DNA of 64,000 bases from an uncultured Alphaproteobacteria bacterium (GTDB taxonomy: Bacteria > Pseudomonadota > Alphaproteobacteria > Micavibrionales > Micavibrionaceae): positions 1 to 64,000 of the forward strand of contig CAADGI010000017.1 in NCBI GenBank assembly GCA_900696495.1. Direction: 5' to 3'. Shown here in pieces: positions 55,126 to 64,000 of the stretch; the first letter of the stretch is position 1; every line of letters starts with the position of its first letter. Below the pieces are notes generated by a model. It made no database searches and was not told the DNA's origin. It saw only the letters and a program-made list of their open reading frames with translations. A program made the translations under genes and the position numbers.

Positions 55126-56064
55126 ATGAAAATCCTGAATTTAGAGCCGCAAGATTACAGCGCCGAGGCCCATGCGCTCCTTGAAAGGGCCGGGACCGTG
55201 GATAACGGTCCCCTGAGCCGTGCCGCTCTCAAAAAAAATATCAAAAACTATCATGCCCTCATCGTCAGGCTTGGCCATAAAATCGACAAGGAAATCCTGT
55301 CTGTTGCGGGCAATCTGAAGGTTATTGTTACAGCAACGACCGGCCTGAACCATATCGATCTCGGCGAGGCGGAAAAACGCGGCATTGAAATTCTCAGCCT
55401 GAAAGGCGAGCGCGAATTCCTCGATAATATTCACGCCACGGCGGAACATAGTTTTGCGTTGTTGCTCTCGCTGATCCGGAAAATTCCGGCATCCGCCTGC
55501 GATGTTCATGATGGAAAATGGAACCGCGATGATTTTAAGGGTACGGAACTGAACGGCCGCACGATTGGAATCATAGGCTATGGCCGGATTGGCTCCAAGG
55601 TTGCAAAATATGCCGGGGCATTCGGAATGAATGTCATAGCGAACGACATTCTTGATATTCCCGGCGTCAATATTATTGATCTCAATTCCCTGCTGTCGCA
55701 ATCGGATATTGTTTCTCTACATGTGCCCTATTCCGAAAGCACGCATCACATGATCGACCGCCCTCGCTTCCGGCAAATAAAAAAAGGCGCGCTTTTTATT
55801 AACACCGCGCGCGGAGAAATCGTGGATGAAGCGGCTTTGCTTGAAGCCCTGAAATCAGGGCATATTGCTGGCGCAGCGCTGGACGTGCTGCAGGGAGAGA
55901 ATTCCGGCAAAAAATCTTGGCTCAAGAATGACCCGCTCTGGAAATATGCGCGGAAAAATTCCAACCTGCTTATAACGCCGCACACGGGCGGTGCGACATA
56001 TGATTCCATGGCCAAAACGGAAATTTTCATGGCCCATAAATTTCTTAAATGGCTGCGTGGCTAA
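55126..56064 (+). CDS. D-isomer-specific 2-hydroxyacid dehydrogenase
   Basis: This 312-residue enzyme of the PGDH/SerA-like family has the NAD-binding motif IGIIGYGRIGSKVAKYAGAF near residue 146-165. The catalytic arginine is in NTARGEIVDE, followed by the acidic partner and the histidine in ITPHTGGATYDSM. It reduces or oxidises a 2-hydroxyacid, possibly a precursor for a glycan substituent such as a lactyl or glyceryl group. It stands 104 bases from the divergent neuA-like gene. Confidence 0.87.
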   Translation: MKILNLEPQDYSAEAHALLERAGTVDNGPLSRAALKKNIKNYHALIVRLGHKIDKEILSVAGNLKVIVTATTGLNHIDLGEAEKRGIEILSLKGEREFLDNIHATAEHSFALLLSLIRKIPASACDVHDGKWNRDDFKGTELNGRTIGIIGYGRIGSKVAKYAGAFGMNVIANDILDIPGVNIIDLNSLLSQSDIVSLHVPYSESTHHMIDRPRFRQIKKGALFINTARGEIVDEAALLEALKSGHIAGAALDVLQGENSGKKSWLKNDPLWKYARKNSNLLITPHTGGATYDSMAKTEIFMAHKFLKWLRG

Positions 56065-57269
56065 TGGCCGCCGCCATGAAAAACATTCTCCAAAAAATAT
56101 TACCGGCCCCGGTAGTGGATTTTACCCGGACAAGCGCCCGGCTCGCTGGCGCCTGTTTTTCCTGCCATCCGCACGACGCGCAAGTATTCTCGGATCCTTC
56201 AGGCCAGATTTTTTTTGGTTATTACGATGTCAGCCCGCTGAATGGCAACAACAGTGTTCTGCTGGCTATGCGCGCGCCTGCGGAAAATATCAGCCCGCAC
56301 GAGGCCCATCCGGAACTGGAGGTTGGTTATTTTGACTTAACGCGAAATGATCCTGAGTTTCACGCATTGGGACACACAACGACATGGAACTGGCAGCAAG
56401 GCTGCCGCCTGCAATGGTTCGATGAAAAAGAAGAAACCGTTATTTATAATACGGCCCAAGGCGCCATCATTCAGAATATCCGTAATGCAAAAACTGTCGG
56501 AACATACGGCAGGCGGATTTATGCTCTTGATCATCAACGCCGCTTCGCCTTAGGCCTTGATTTCGCAAGACTGCATCAATTCCGACGCGGCTATGGCTAC
56601 AGTAATATTCCTTCAAGTAACGCGGGCATTACCCGGACTGATCTGAATGGCGGCGAAATCAAAGAAATTCTTACGCTCGATCAGATCAGAAATTTCAGCC
56701 CTTTACCTGAGATGAATGGTGCCTCGCACTATATCAATCACCTGGCTTTTAATCCCTCAGGCACCCGCTTTATGTTCTTCCATATCTGGACGGATGGAAA
56801 ATCGCGTTCTTTACGATTAATAACAGCCGCTCTGGATGGCAGCAATCTTAATTTCCCCTGCCCTGACATAAAGCCGTCGCATTACACATGGATGGATGAT
56901 GAGCAATTGCTGATTACGGGGACAAAAGATGGAAAAATCGTCTATGCCACCGTGCAGGATAAAAACAGTGCATATGAAATTATAGAATCCGCGCATCTCA
57001 ATCAGGATGGGCACCCATCCCTGCTTAAGAACGGAACGATTCTATCCGATACATATCCGGATATTTTCGGACGGCAAAAAGTTTTCCTGTATCGCCCCGA
57101 GAATGATAAAGCCGAAATGCTCGCTACGTTTCATAGTCCCAATAACTTCAGCGGCGAAATGCGCTGCGACCTGCACCCACGCCTTTCACTCGCGCAGGAC
57201 AAAATCTGCGTCGATATCGTCCGAAATGGCCGCCGGGCGATGTGCCTGATCTCTGCGAGGCGCACATGA
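56064..57269 (+). CDS. Hypothetical beta-propeller-like protein of glycan locus
   Basis: This 401-residue protein has repeated short beta blocks with aromatic and Asp pairs (VFSDPSGQIFFGYYDVSPL, QGCRLQWFDEKEETVIYN, FMFFHIWTDGKSRSLRL, HYTWMDDEQLLITGTKDGK). The pattern is like a WD40/oligogalacturonate-lyase-type propeller. No signal peptide or membrane helix is evident. It could be a sugar-binding or hydrolase-like protein. The ATG at 56064 overlaps the previous stop in TAATG; a start at 56049 would overlap by 16 bases. I do not recognise its family. Confidence 0.6.
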   Translation: MAAAMKNILQKILPAPVVDFTRTSARLAGACFSCHPHDAQVFSDPSGQIFFGYYDVSPLNGNNSVLLAMRAPAENISPHEAHPELEVGYFDLTRNDPEFHALGHTTTWNWQQGCRLQWFDEKEETVIYNTAQGAIIQNIRNAKTVGTYGRRIYALDHQRRFALGLDFARLHQFRRGYGYSNIPSSNAGITRTDLNGGEIKEILTLDQIRNFSPLPEMNGASHYINHLAFNPSGTRFMFFHIWTDGKSRSLRLITAALDGSNLNFPCPDIKPSHYTWMDDEQLLITGTKDGKIVYATVQDKNSAYEIIESAHLNQDGHPSLLKNGTILSDTYPDIFGRQKVFLYRPENDKAEMLATFHSPNNFSGEMRCDLHPRLSLAQDKICVDIVRNGRRAMCLISARRT

Positions 57270-58384
57270 AAATCGCCTATATCGCGCCGCAAGCCATTCC
57301 CTCGCAGGCCGCCAACAGCGTCCATATGATGAAAATGGCGCAGGCTATGGCTGAAAACGGACATGATATTACGTTGTTCGCCGCGCGCGGAAGCAATGAC
57401 AGCTCCGAAGATATTTTCAATTATTACGGCGTGAAGCAGAATTTTAAGCTCCAGCTTCAGCCACGCAGGCCGGGTAAAATGGGACTAATCGCCTATGGCT
57501 TCCGGAATGCCGCCGATGCACGCGCCATGAAGGCCGAGCTGGTCTTCAGCCGTTGTCTGATGAGCGGCTGGGCCTGCGCGATTGCAAATCTGCCTGTTTT
57601 ATATGAAATGCATGACTCGCCGGATACACTGAACAAGATTGCAAGCAGCATTTTCCGCCGCCTGATCCAACATAAAAATTTCCGTGGCATCGTTGTGATT
57701 TCCCAGGCGCTGAAAAATCATATGTCAGAAATTCATAAAATTCCGGCCGAAAAAATTATCGTTGCACATGATGGGGCCGATCCACTGCCGCCCGCACAGG
57801 GCGCACCATTTGAAAAAACGCCCGGGTCCTTTCATGCGGGCTACACAGGGCATCTTTACAGCGGCCGCGGGATCGAAATTATCGCGGGTATGGCCAAGAA
57901 TATTCCCGATGCAACCTTTCACATTGTCGGCGGCACGCCGGATGACCTCGCCCACTGGAAGAATGAGCTTAAATCCCTGAAAAATTTTATTTTTTACGGA
58001 CACGCACCACCGAGCCGCGTGCCTGATTTTCTACAGAATTTCGATGTCCTGCTGGCGCCCTACCAAAAAAAAGTCGCCGTGGCCGGCAACACCGGCGATA
58101 CGTCCGCATGGATGTCGCCGTTGAAAATTTTTGAATACATGGCTACAGGCAAGCCGATGATCTGCTCCGACATGCCTGTGCTGCGCGAAATTCTGAAAAA
58201 CGATGAGAATGCTCTTCTGCGCCCGCCGGAATCCATTACCGACTGGACAAAAGCACTGAAATTTCTCCGGGATAATCCCAAAGACGCGGCACGCATCGGT
58301 AAGACTGCGCAGGATGATTTCCTATCTCACCACACATGGAAAAAACGCGCAGAAGCAATATTTAATGCACTGAGCGAACGGTAA
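57266..58384 (+). CDS. Glycosyltransferase family 4
   Basis: This 372-residue GT-B enzyme starts MKIAYIAPQAIPSQAANSVH, has the glycine-rich donor loop GYTGHLYSGRGIEIIAGMA in the middle, and near residue 300 shows SPLKIFEYMATGKPMICSDM, the GT4 donor-binding motif. It transfers a sugar in glycan assembly. The ATG at 57266 overlaps the previous stop (ATGA); the earlier frame start at 57242 is not needed. Confidence 0.88.
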   Translation: MKIAYIAPQAIPSQAANSVHMMKMAQAMAENGHDITLFAARGSNDSSEDIFNYYGVKQNFKLQLQPRRPGKMGLIAYGFRNAADARAMKAELVFSRCLMSGWACAIANLPVLYEMHDSPDTLNKIASSIFRRLIQHKNFRGIVVISQALKNHMSEIHKIPAEKIIVAHDGADPLPPAQGAPFEKTPGSFHAGYTGHLYSGRGIEIIAGMAKNIPDATFHIVGGTPDDLAHWKNELKSLKNFIFYGHAPPSRVPDFLQNFDVLLAPYQKKVAVAGNTGDTSAWMSPLKIFEYMATGKPMICSDMPVLREILKNDENALLRPPESITDWTKALKFLRDNPKDAARIGKTAQDDFLSHHTWKKRAEAIFNALSER

Positions 58385-58386
58385 CC

Positions 58387-59892
58387 ATGTTGTTTAATTC
58401 TACCATTTTTATTTTCGGATTTTTACCAGTTGTTCTGCTGATTTACTGGGGATTGCATCGCGCGAAGAAAAGTCAGGCAGCCTTGAGTTTTTTGGTTCCA
58501 GCATCACTGGTTTTTTATGCCTACTGGAATCCGCCATTCGTTCTCCTCCTCATTGGCTCCATTTTATTTAACTTCATCTGCGGGAATTATATTGCGAATG
58601 GTGCTGGAAACAGAACCGCTCTTGCGGCAGCCATAACAATCAATTTGGCTCTTCTCTGCTGGTTCAAATATGCGGCAATGCTGGCGGAGACAATTAATGT
58701 AACGACAGGCACGGCACTTAATCCCGGCAACATATTCCTCCCGCTTGGCGTTTCTTTTTTTACCTTTCATCAAATCACGTATTTGATTGATGTTTATAAA
58801 GGAAAAATTTCCCCTGCCGGTTTTCGCAATTACGCGCTTTATGTCGGATTTTTTCCGCAGCTGATCGCAGGGCCGATCGTCCGCGCGTGGGAGATCGTTC
58901 CGCAATTCGAAAATTTTACAGGCCGGGAAAAATTCTGGCGTAATATGGCCCTTGGCACAGGATTTTTTATCGTTGGGCTGTTCAAGAAAGTTTTCATCGC
59001 TGACACACTCGCCCTTTATGCCGCGCCTGTTTTCGAAATGGCAAAACAAGGCAAGCCCATAACCTTTTTCGATGGCTGGAGCGGCGCGCTGGCTTATACC
59101 TTCCAACTCTATTTTGATTTTTCAGGCTATAGCGACATGGCAATAGGAATTGCATTAATGCTGGGTTTTGTTCTGCCGATCAATTTCCTGTCGCCCTACA
59201 AATCCACCAGCATCATTGAATTCTGGCGGCGGTGGCATATCACAATGTCGCGATTTTTTCGCGATTATTTATACATCCCGTTGGGCGGCAATCACGGGCC
59301 AGCATCACACAAAATATTCAACCTGACCGTGACGATGTTCCTGGCTGGCCTATGGCATGGCGCAGGGTGGACCTTCGCAGCGTGGGGCCTGTTGCATGGC
59401 GTTTACCTCGCCATCAATCATATTTTTACGACATGGAGAGAAAAACATTGGGCTAACGTGAATATGCATGCGACCGTTTATAAAATTCCTGCGCACATCC
59501 TGACGATACTGGCTGTTGTACTGGGATGGGTTTTATTTCGGGCAGAGAATTTTGATTCCGCCATGCGTATTTTCAAAGCCATGAGCGGCGCGGAGGGCAT
59601 GACATTGCCCCGGCGCTTTTCAGAATGGGTCGGCACGGACGGCTGGCTGCACGCCGCCGGAATCGGCGAACGTTGGATTGCCACATCTTCTGCAGCGTTT
59701 TTCTGGGTGGGCACCGCCTATATTCTCTGCCTGACACTGCCGGCCAGCGTTGAATATTTTGGCCTCAGCGAAAGCCAATCGAAATGCAAATTTACGCTTA
59801 ACAAGAGAACGGCAATCGCGTTGGGCGCCTTGGCCGTGATTGCGCTCTTTAGCATGCAACGCATATCCGAATTTTTATATTTTCAGTTTTAG
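58387..59892 (+). CDS. MBOAT O-acyltransferase, AlgI/DltB-like
   Basis: This 501-residue polytopic protein moves acyl (usually acetyl) groups across the membrane for O-acetylation of a polysaccharide. Motifs are FQLYFDFSGYSDMAIG, FWRRWHITMSRFFRDYLYIP and the catalytic histidine in GLWHGAGWTFAAWG. About 11 membrane helices surround them. It begins 2 bases after the previous stop and is followed 2 bases later by an SGNH-like partner. With algX broken at 32159, this pair may do the acetylation on a different glycan. Confidence 0.93.
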   Translation: MLFNSTIFIFGFLPVVLLIYWGLHRAKKSQAALSFLVPASLVFYAYWNPPFVLLLIGSILFNFICGNYIANGAGNRTALAAAITINLALLCWFKYAAMLAETINVTTGTALNPGNIFLPLGVSFFTFHQITYLIDVYKGKISPAGFRNYALYVGFFPQLIAGPIVRAWEIVPQFENFTGREKFWRNMALGTGFFIVGLFKKVFIADTLALYAAPVFEMAKQGKPITFFDGWSGALAYTFQLYFDFSGYSDMAIGIALMLGFVLPINFLSPYKSTSIIEFWRRWHITMSRFFRDYLYIPLGGNHGPASHKIFNLTVTMFLAGLWHGAGWTFAAWGLLHGVYLAINHIFTTWREKHWANVNMHATVYKIPAHILTILAVVLGWVLFRAENFDSAMRIFKAMSGAEGMTLPRRFSEWVGTDGWLHAAGIGERWIATSSAAFFWVGTAYILCLTLPASVEYFGLSESQSKCKFTLNKRTAIALGALAVIALFSMQRISEFLYFQF

Positions 59893-59894
59893 AG

Positions 59895-60992
59895 ATGTAT
59901 ATGACGGAGCAAAGCGCAAAATATTTTATCCTGTCTCTCTTTTCAGCCATGCTTATGTTGGCAGCTTTGGGAGCGGCATCTGCTTACATTCTCGATCCTT
60001 TCCAAATTTTTCATTCTTCATGGTTCATGAAAGATCGTTACGTCCCCAAGTATGAGCGGTTCCAGAATGCTGGGCTTATCAGGCGAATGTTAGAGCGGGA
60101 TGATTGCTGCGACATCGTCATTATCGGTACGTCACATTCACAAAATTTTTTGCCTTCTTACGTTTCTAAAACCTTCGGTGGTCATGGCACGTTGCAGCTC
60201 AGCTTGCCGGGTCCATTGATGACCGAACAGGCAATCATGCACAGAAAGGCTTCGGAAACAGGGGAAATAAGCCGCGTTATCTGGGACATTCATGACCCCC
60301 TCGCGGAAGACAAAGTGCGCCAGCCGAACGATCCGGATATTCTAAGCGCGAGCCCGGGTAAATCCTTCCCGCTTTATCTTTATGATGACAATAATTTAAA
60401 CGATTATCTTCTGCTGGCCTCGGCGGACATGCCCGCGCGTTTCATCGACCAACTTGTGCGTGGAAAACCGTATGAATCCTATCAATCATGGCATAAAAAT
60501 GCGAAGAAATTTTTCGGTAAAGGGCGCGAACTGGGTCAGGCCGATACGGCTTTTATAATCAAGAAAATTCCTGACTCACGCCATTACTCATTTCCAAATA
60601 TCGACGAGATTCTTATGCCCGCCATTGCCGATCACCCTGAACAGGAATTTTTTATCTTCTTCCCGCCTTATTCCAAGCATTTTTATGCTGTCATGACACA
60701 GGAGGAATTCAGCCAGCTTATGGCTATGCGGATAAAGCTGGCGAAGGACATTGAGGAATATCCCAACGCAAAGCTCTTTGCCTTCGACGACTGGGCGGTA
60801 ACAGAAGACCTGGACAATTACAAAGATCAGGATGGTCATTACAGCGAAGCAATCAGTAAACAAATCATTGATTCCATGGCTGCCGGGGACGGCAGGCTGC
60901 GCGCGTCCAGCGCTCAGGACAACATCCAAGAGCTGACAAAGGCCGTAAACGCCTATATTGACGGATTTGAGTCCGTGACGGGGAAAGAGTAG
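59895..60992 (+). CDS. SGNH/AlgX-like acyltransferase partner, membrane-anchored
   Basis: This 365-residue protein has one N-terminal membrane helix (about residues 10-33) and a periplasmic domain. The catalytic serine is likely in IVIIGTSHSQNFLPS near residue 76, and the Asp-His pair in DQDGHYSE near residue 317. These fit the SGNH fold of proteins such as AlgX/AlgJ and DltD that finish the acyl transfer begun by an MBOAT. The MBOAT is directly upstream (2 bases apart), which supports the pairing. Confidence 0.78.
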   Translation: MYMTEQSAKYFILSLFSAMLMLAALGAASAYILDPFQIFHSSWFMKDRYVPKYERFQNAGLIRRMLERDDCCDIVIIGTSHSQNFLPSYVSKTFGGHGTLQLSLPGPLMTEQAIMHRKASETGEISRVIWDIHDPLAEDKVRQPNDPDILSASPGKSFPLYLYDDNNLNDYLLLASADMPARFIDQLVRGKPYESYQSWHKNAKKFFGKGRELGQADTAFIIKKIPDSRHYSFPNIDEILMPAIADHPEQEFFIFFPPYSKHFYAVMTQEEFSQLMAMRIKLAKDIEEYPNAKLFAFDDWAVTEDLDNYKDQDGHYSEAISKQIIDSMAAGDGRLRASSAQDNIQELTKAVNAYIDGFESVTGKE

Positions 60993-61002
60993 AATCGCCT
61001 GC

Positions 61003-62079
61003 ATGACCCATAAACCCGTCATTGCCTTTATTCTTCCCGATCTTTCCGCCGGCGGTGCGGAAATGGTTCTTATCCGGCTTATGAATGCGCTGCCGCGTGA
61101 AAAATATGATCCCGTTCTTGTCACCGTGCGCAGCGATGGGGTCCTGAAAGATTTTATCGGGCCCGGTATTCCCTTTCACCCGCTTCATGCCTCGCATGTC
61201 ACGATGGCGCTGCCGAAACTTTATAAAAAACTGCGTGAAATAAACCCGGCTGTCGTTGTTTCAACGATGGCGCATATGAATTTTGCCACTCTCACTCTTC
61301 GCCCGTTTTTTAAAAATACGAAATTCATCGTGCGGGAATCGACTGTCCCCGATTGCACGCTCGAGGAGCGCGGCGCACTGGGCCCGGTTATCCGCATGCT
61401 TTATCCCATGCTTTACAGACTCGCTGATAAAATCATCGCACCGGCACAGATCATACTCGAAAAAATGAATTCGCAGCTTAAAATTCCGTCGAAAACCATG
61501 GGCATTTTGCCGAACCCGGTGGATATAAGCACGATCAATATATCCACGCCGCCCGCTGCAAATAATGGCACAATCCGTTTTATTGCCGCAGGCCGTCTGC
61601 ACCCGGAAAAAGGTTTCGACCGCCTGATCAAAGCGCTCAAGGATTACCATGGGACCGCATGGCATTTGACACTTCTGGGCGAAGGCGAGCAACGTGAACA
61701 ACTTGAGTATATGATCAAGGCACTGAAATTTGAGGACAAGGTTAGCCTGCCTGGTTTCCGGCGCGAGCCGTGGCAGGAATTCTCGGCAGCGGATTGTTTC
61801 TTGCTGCCCTCACGCTGGGAAGGATTGCCAAACGCCGCACTTGAAGCACTGGCCTGCGGTACGCCTGTAATCGCGATGCGTGATGCCGGGGGAATTGTCG
61901 AGATTGCCGCCGAAGCGCCCCAAGGCGCTGTCACCCTTGCACACACCATGCAGGATTTTCTGAAAGCTATGGAGAAAGTTGCGCCTGCGCAGCAGAAAAA
62001 ATCACTGATGCCAGAACGCTACGAAAAAAATAGGGTCAATGCGGATTTTGAAAAGCTTTTGCAGGAAATGCTGGCTTAA
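61003..62079 (+). CDS. Glycosyltransferase family 4
   Basis: This 358-residue GT-B enzyme shows the family start (IAFILPDLSAGGAEMVLIRL), the mid-protein GRLHPEKGFDRLIKAL donor loop, and PSRWEGLPNAALEALACGTP with the EX7E pair. It adds a sugar to the growing glycan. It is 10 bases after the SGNH-like gene and ends in a TTAA overlap with the convergent epimerase. Confidence 0.9.
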   Translation: MTHKPVIAFILPDLSAGGAEMVLIRLMNALPREKYDPVLVTVRSDGVLKDFIGPGIPFHPLHASHVTMALPKLYKKLREINPAVVVSTMAHMNFATLTLRPFFKNTKFIVRESTVPDCTLEERGALGPVIRMLYPMLYRLADKIIAPAQIILEKMNSQLKIPSKTMGILPNPVDISTINISTPPAANNGTIRFIAAGRLHPEKGFDRLIKALKDYHGTAWHLTLLGEGEQREQLEYMIKALKFEDKVSLPGFRREPWQEFSAADCFLLPSRWEGLPNAALEALACGTPVIAMRDAGGIVEIAAEAPQGAVTLAHTMQDFLKAMEKVAPAQQKKSLMPERYEKNRVNADFEKLLQEMLA

Positions 62080-63056
62080 ACTTTGTAGTAATCCTTGTAC
62101 CACGCGATGAAACGCGGCACGCCCTCGGTGATGGGTGTTTTGGGCCGGAAGCCGCTAACAGCCGTGGTTTCGGAGACATCGGCGTAGGTTTCCTTGACGT
62201 CGCCCGCCTGCATATCCTGCATGTCCATTTCGGCTTTTTTGCCGATTTCTTTTTCTATGATGCGGATAAAGTCCATGAGATTTTCACTGCGAGTGTTGCC
62301 TATATTCAGAATTCGATGCGGCACCGAATCTTTGGCCGGCGGATTATCCAGCGTCGCGAGAACGCCATCGACAATATCATCGACATAGGTGAAGTCGCGT
62401 TTCATGTTGCCGCTGTTGAAGACCGGAACTTTTTTTCCTTCCGAAATCGCCTTCGTGAAAATGAAAAGCGCCATGTCAGGACGCCCCCACGGGCCATAGA
62501 CGGTAAAAAATCTCAGGCCAGTTTGCGGAATTCCATACAAATTGGAATAGGCTTGGCTCATCAACTCATCGCTCCGCTTTGTCGCGGCGTACAGAGATAC
62601 CGGGTTATCGACCGGGTCCTTGACCGAAAAAGGGAGTTTCGTATTGCCGCCGTAAACCGAGGAGGAACTTGCATAAACGAGGTGCGTAAAGCCTTGCGTA
62701 TGACGGCACATTTCAAGAACCGTCAAATGACCCATGCAATTGCTGGTGATGTAGGCATAAGGATTTTGCAGCGAATAGCGCACGCCCGCCTGCGCCGCGA
62801 GATGCACGACGCGCTTGAATGATCCATGCCTGCTCCACAGCGCTTCCATGCCCGCCTTGTCGGCAATGTCCTGTTTGACGAATGTGAAACCGGTGAAATT
62901 CGCGAGTTGCTCGAGGCGCCCCTCTTTCAGGGAAACATCGTAATAATCATTCAGATTGTCGATGCCGACGACCTTCTCGCCGCGCTGCAGAAGACGCAGC
63001 GTTGTGTGAAATCCGATAAATCCTGCAGCGCCTGTGACAAGAACGGGATCGCTCAT
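62076..63056 (-). CDS. UDP-glucuronate 4-epimerase-type SDR epimerase
   Basis: This 326-residue NAD-dependent epimerase has the nucleotide motif TGAAGFIGFHTT, IDNLNDYYDVSLKEGRLEQL typical of UDP-glucuronate epimerases (CapI/LspL group), and the catalytic YAATK. It would supply UDP-galacturonate or a related sugar for the glycan locus. It lies 6 bases after the dehydrogenase at 63063, so the two likely form an operon that continues past the right edge. Confidence 0.9.
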   Translation of the reverse strand: MSDPVLVTGAAGFIGFHTTLRLLQRGEKVVGIDNLNDYYDVSLKEGRLEQLANFTGFTFVKQDIADKAGMEALWSRHGSFKRVVHLAAQAGVRYSLQNPYAYITSNCMGHLTVLEMCRHTQGFTHLVYASSSSVYGGNTKLPFSVKDPVDNPVSLYAATKRSDELMSQAYSNLYGIPQTGLRFFTVYGPWGRPDMALFIFTKAISEGKKVPVFNSGNMKRDFTYVDDIVDGVLATLDNPPAKDSVPHRILNIGNTRSENLMDFIRIIEKEIGKKAEMDMQDMQAGDVKETYADVSETTAVSGFRPKTPITEGVPRFIAWYKDYYKV

Positions 63057-63062
63057 GTGCCC

Positions 63063-64000
63063 CTACAAAGTCTGATAATCAGTGCCCGCGGAGAATTTAT
63101 GATCGCGCCACGCGCCCTTCAGATCATAAATAAATCCATCAGGTTTTAACAACGCCTCCAGAGTTTGAGGCTTCAATATCTTGTACTCATTGTGCGAAAC
63201 AGCAAGCGCAATACCATCATAATCGCCTTTAACGGGCAAATCGCCGACCAGCTTCATGCCGTATTCATGCTCGACATCCTCAGGGCGCGCATGCGGATCA
63301 TGAATATCGACATTGTGGCCAAGTTCTTGCAAACGCTTGATGATATCGACGACTTTCGTATTCCTGATGTCGTTGATGTTTTCCTTGAATGTGAAACCGA
63401 GCAGGAGCACGCGGCCCTTATCCTCGATTTTCGCCGCGATCTGGTCGGCGACAAACAGACCCATGCGGTCATTGATCTTGCGGCCTGCGAGAATGATTTC
63501 GGGATGATGACCGATATTCATGGCGCAATGCGCGAGATAATACGGGTCGACGCCGATGCAATGCCCGCCGACGAGCCCGGGCGTGAAGGGCAGAAAATTC
63601 CACTTCGTCCCTGCGGCTTGCAGTACGTCATAAGTGGAAAGACCGAGCTTGCTCAGCACCATGGTGATTTCATTAATGAAGGCGACATTGATATCGCGCT
63701 GCGCGTTTTCAATAGCCTTTGCGGCCTCGGCGGTGCGAATATCCCGCGCCTTGAAAATATTGTTGTTATTGATCGTGCCGTAAAGATTCGCAAGAAAATC
63801 GGCAACCTCCGGCGTCTGACCCGCGACGACCTTCGTGATTTTCTGCACCGTGTGCTCCGCGTCACCCGGATTGATACGCTCCGGCGAATAGCCGAGGAAG
63901 AAATCAACGCCGCATTTCAGGCCGCTGCCTTCTTCCAAAATCGGACCGCACACATCCTCGGTCACGCCCGGATAGACGGTGCTTTCATAAACGACGATGT
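63063..64000 (-). CDS. Nucleotide-sugar dehydrogenase (UDP-GlcNAc/ManNAc/GalNAc type), N-terminus cut off by window
   Basis: The C-terminal ~312 residues are present; the frame stays open to base 64000 and the start lies outside. Motifs are VYESTVYPG near the edge, GYSPERINPGD, the catalytic cysteine in GGHCIGVDPYYLA and the UDP-binding C-terminal VLLLGFTFKENINDIRNTKV. The order fits the WbpA/TviB-type 6-dehydrogenases that oxidise UDP-N-acetylhexosamines to uronic acids. It precedes the epimerase at 62076 in the leftward direction. Confidence 0.9.
   Translation of the reverse strand, partial: IVVYESTVYPGVTEDVCGPILEEGSGLKCGVDFFLGYSPERINPGDAEHTVQKITKVVAGQTPEVADFLANLYGTINNNNIFKARDIRTAEAAKAIENAQRDINVAFINEITMVLSKLGLSTYDVLQAAGTKWNFLPFTPGLVGGHCIGVDPYYLAHCAMNIGHHPEIILAGRKINDRMGLFVADQIAAKIEDKGRVLLLGFTFKENINDIRNTKVVDIIKRLQELGHNVDIHDPHARPEDVEHEYGMKLVGDLPVKGDYDGIALAVSHNEYKILKPQTLEALLKPDGFIYDLKGAWRDHKFSAGTDYQTL

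Overview
The window reads as the chromosome of a moderate-GC alphaproteobacterium. The evidence is a PstA permease with the long N-terminal extension usual in that class, a soluble HAMP-repeat hybrid kinase, and two upstream sites that match the alphaproteobacterial general-stress (EcfG-type) promoter GGAAC-N17-CGTT exactly. Genes are packed tightly: most neighbours overlap by 4 bases (ATGA) or less, convergent pairs touch or overlap, and no gene-free stretch exceeds 300 bases. No insertion sequence, integrase or CRISPR array was seen.

Layout. 1-5690: tRNA-Gln(UUG) and a phosphate-uptake operon read leftward (pstS, an O/P-type porin, pstC, pstA, pstB; no phoU here). 5896-13586: a sensory block with a small leftward operon (winged-helix-like protein plus two small membrane proteins) behind an EcfG-like promoter, divergent from two rightward hybrid histidine kinases, the first built on six 276-bp HAMP repeats. 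13700-31968: a large surface-glycan locus made of a rightward group of glycosyltransferases and methyltransferases and a ten-gene leftward operon that starts at a UDP-GlcNAc 2-epimerase and meets the first group end to end at 19400/19401. The leftward operon carries what looks like a three-component glycosylation set (GT2 with C-terminal membrane helices, a 4-TM carrier-like protein, a polytopic membrane protein), together with a desaturase, AsnB and a fused dehydrogenase-oxidoreductase. 32159-34294: remnants of an alginate locus, in which the N-terminal part of AlgX is joined directly to the C-terminal part of AlgE, followed by an apparently complete AlgL lyase.

34301-49870: mixed metabolism and envelope genes: an FAD oxidoreductase, endonuclease V, a DUF748 protein, a membrane-spermidine-synthase fusion, an HU-like protein, an EF-hand protein, a stress-type SYLF protein, an RND efflux adaptor-pump pair, and a five-gene methionine-salvage operon (mtnB-D-C-K-A). 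49960-64000: an ABC-F ATPase and a GIY-YIG protein, then a second glycan locus with a sialic-acid-type set (NeuB, NeuC, CMP-sugar synthetase), a 2-hydroxyacid dehydrogenase, glycosyltransferases, an AlgI-like MBOAT with an SGNH-like partner, and nucleotide-sugar genes (UDP-glucuronate-4-epimerase type and a UDP-sugar dehydrogenase that runs off the right edge).

Together the genes describe a cell that invests heavily in envelope polysaccharide, imports phosphate through a dedicated porin and ABC transporter, and has a general-stress regulon. The most unusual points are the algX/algE junction, the six near-identical HAMP units, the EcfG-like promoters and the ten-gene glycan/lipid-modification operon. 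Function assignments rest on recognised motifs and gene order; no database search was run.
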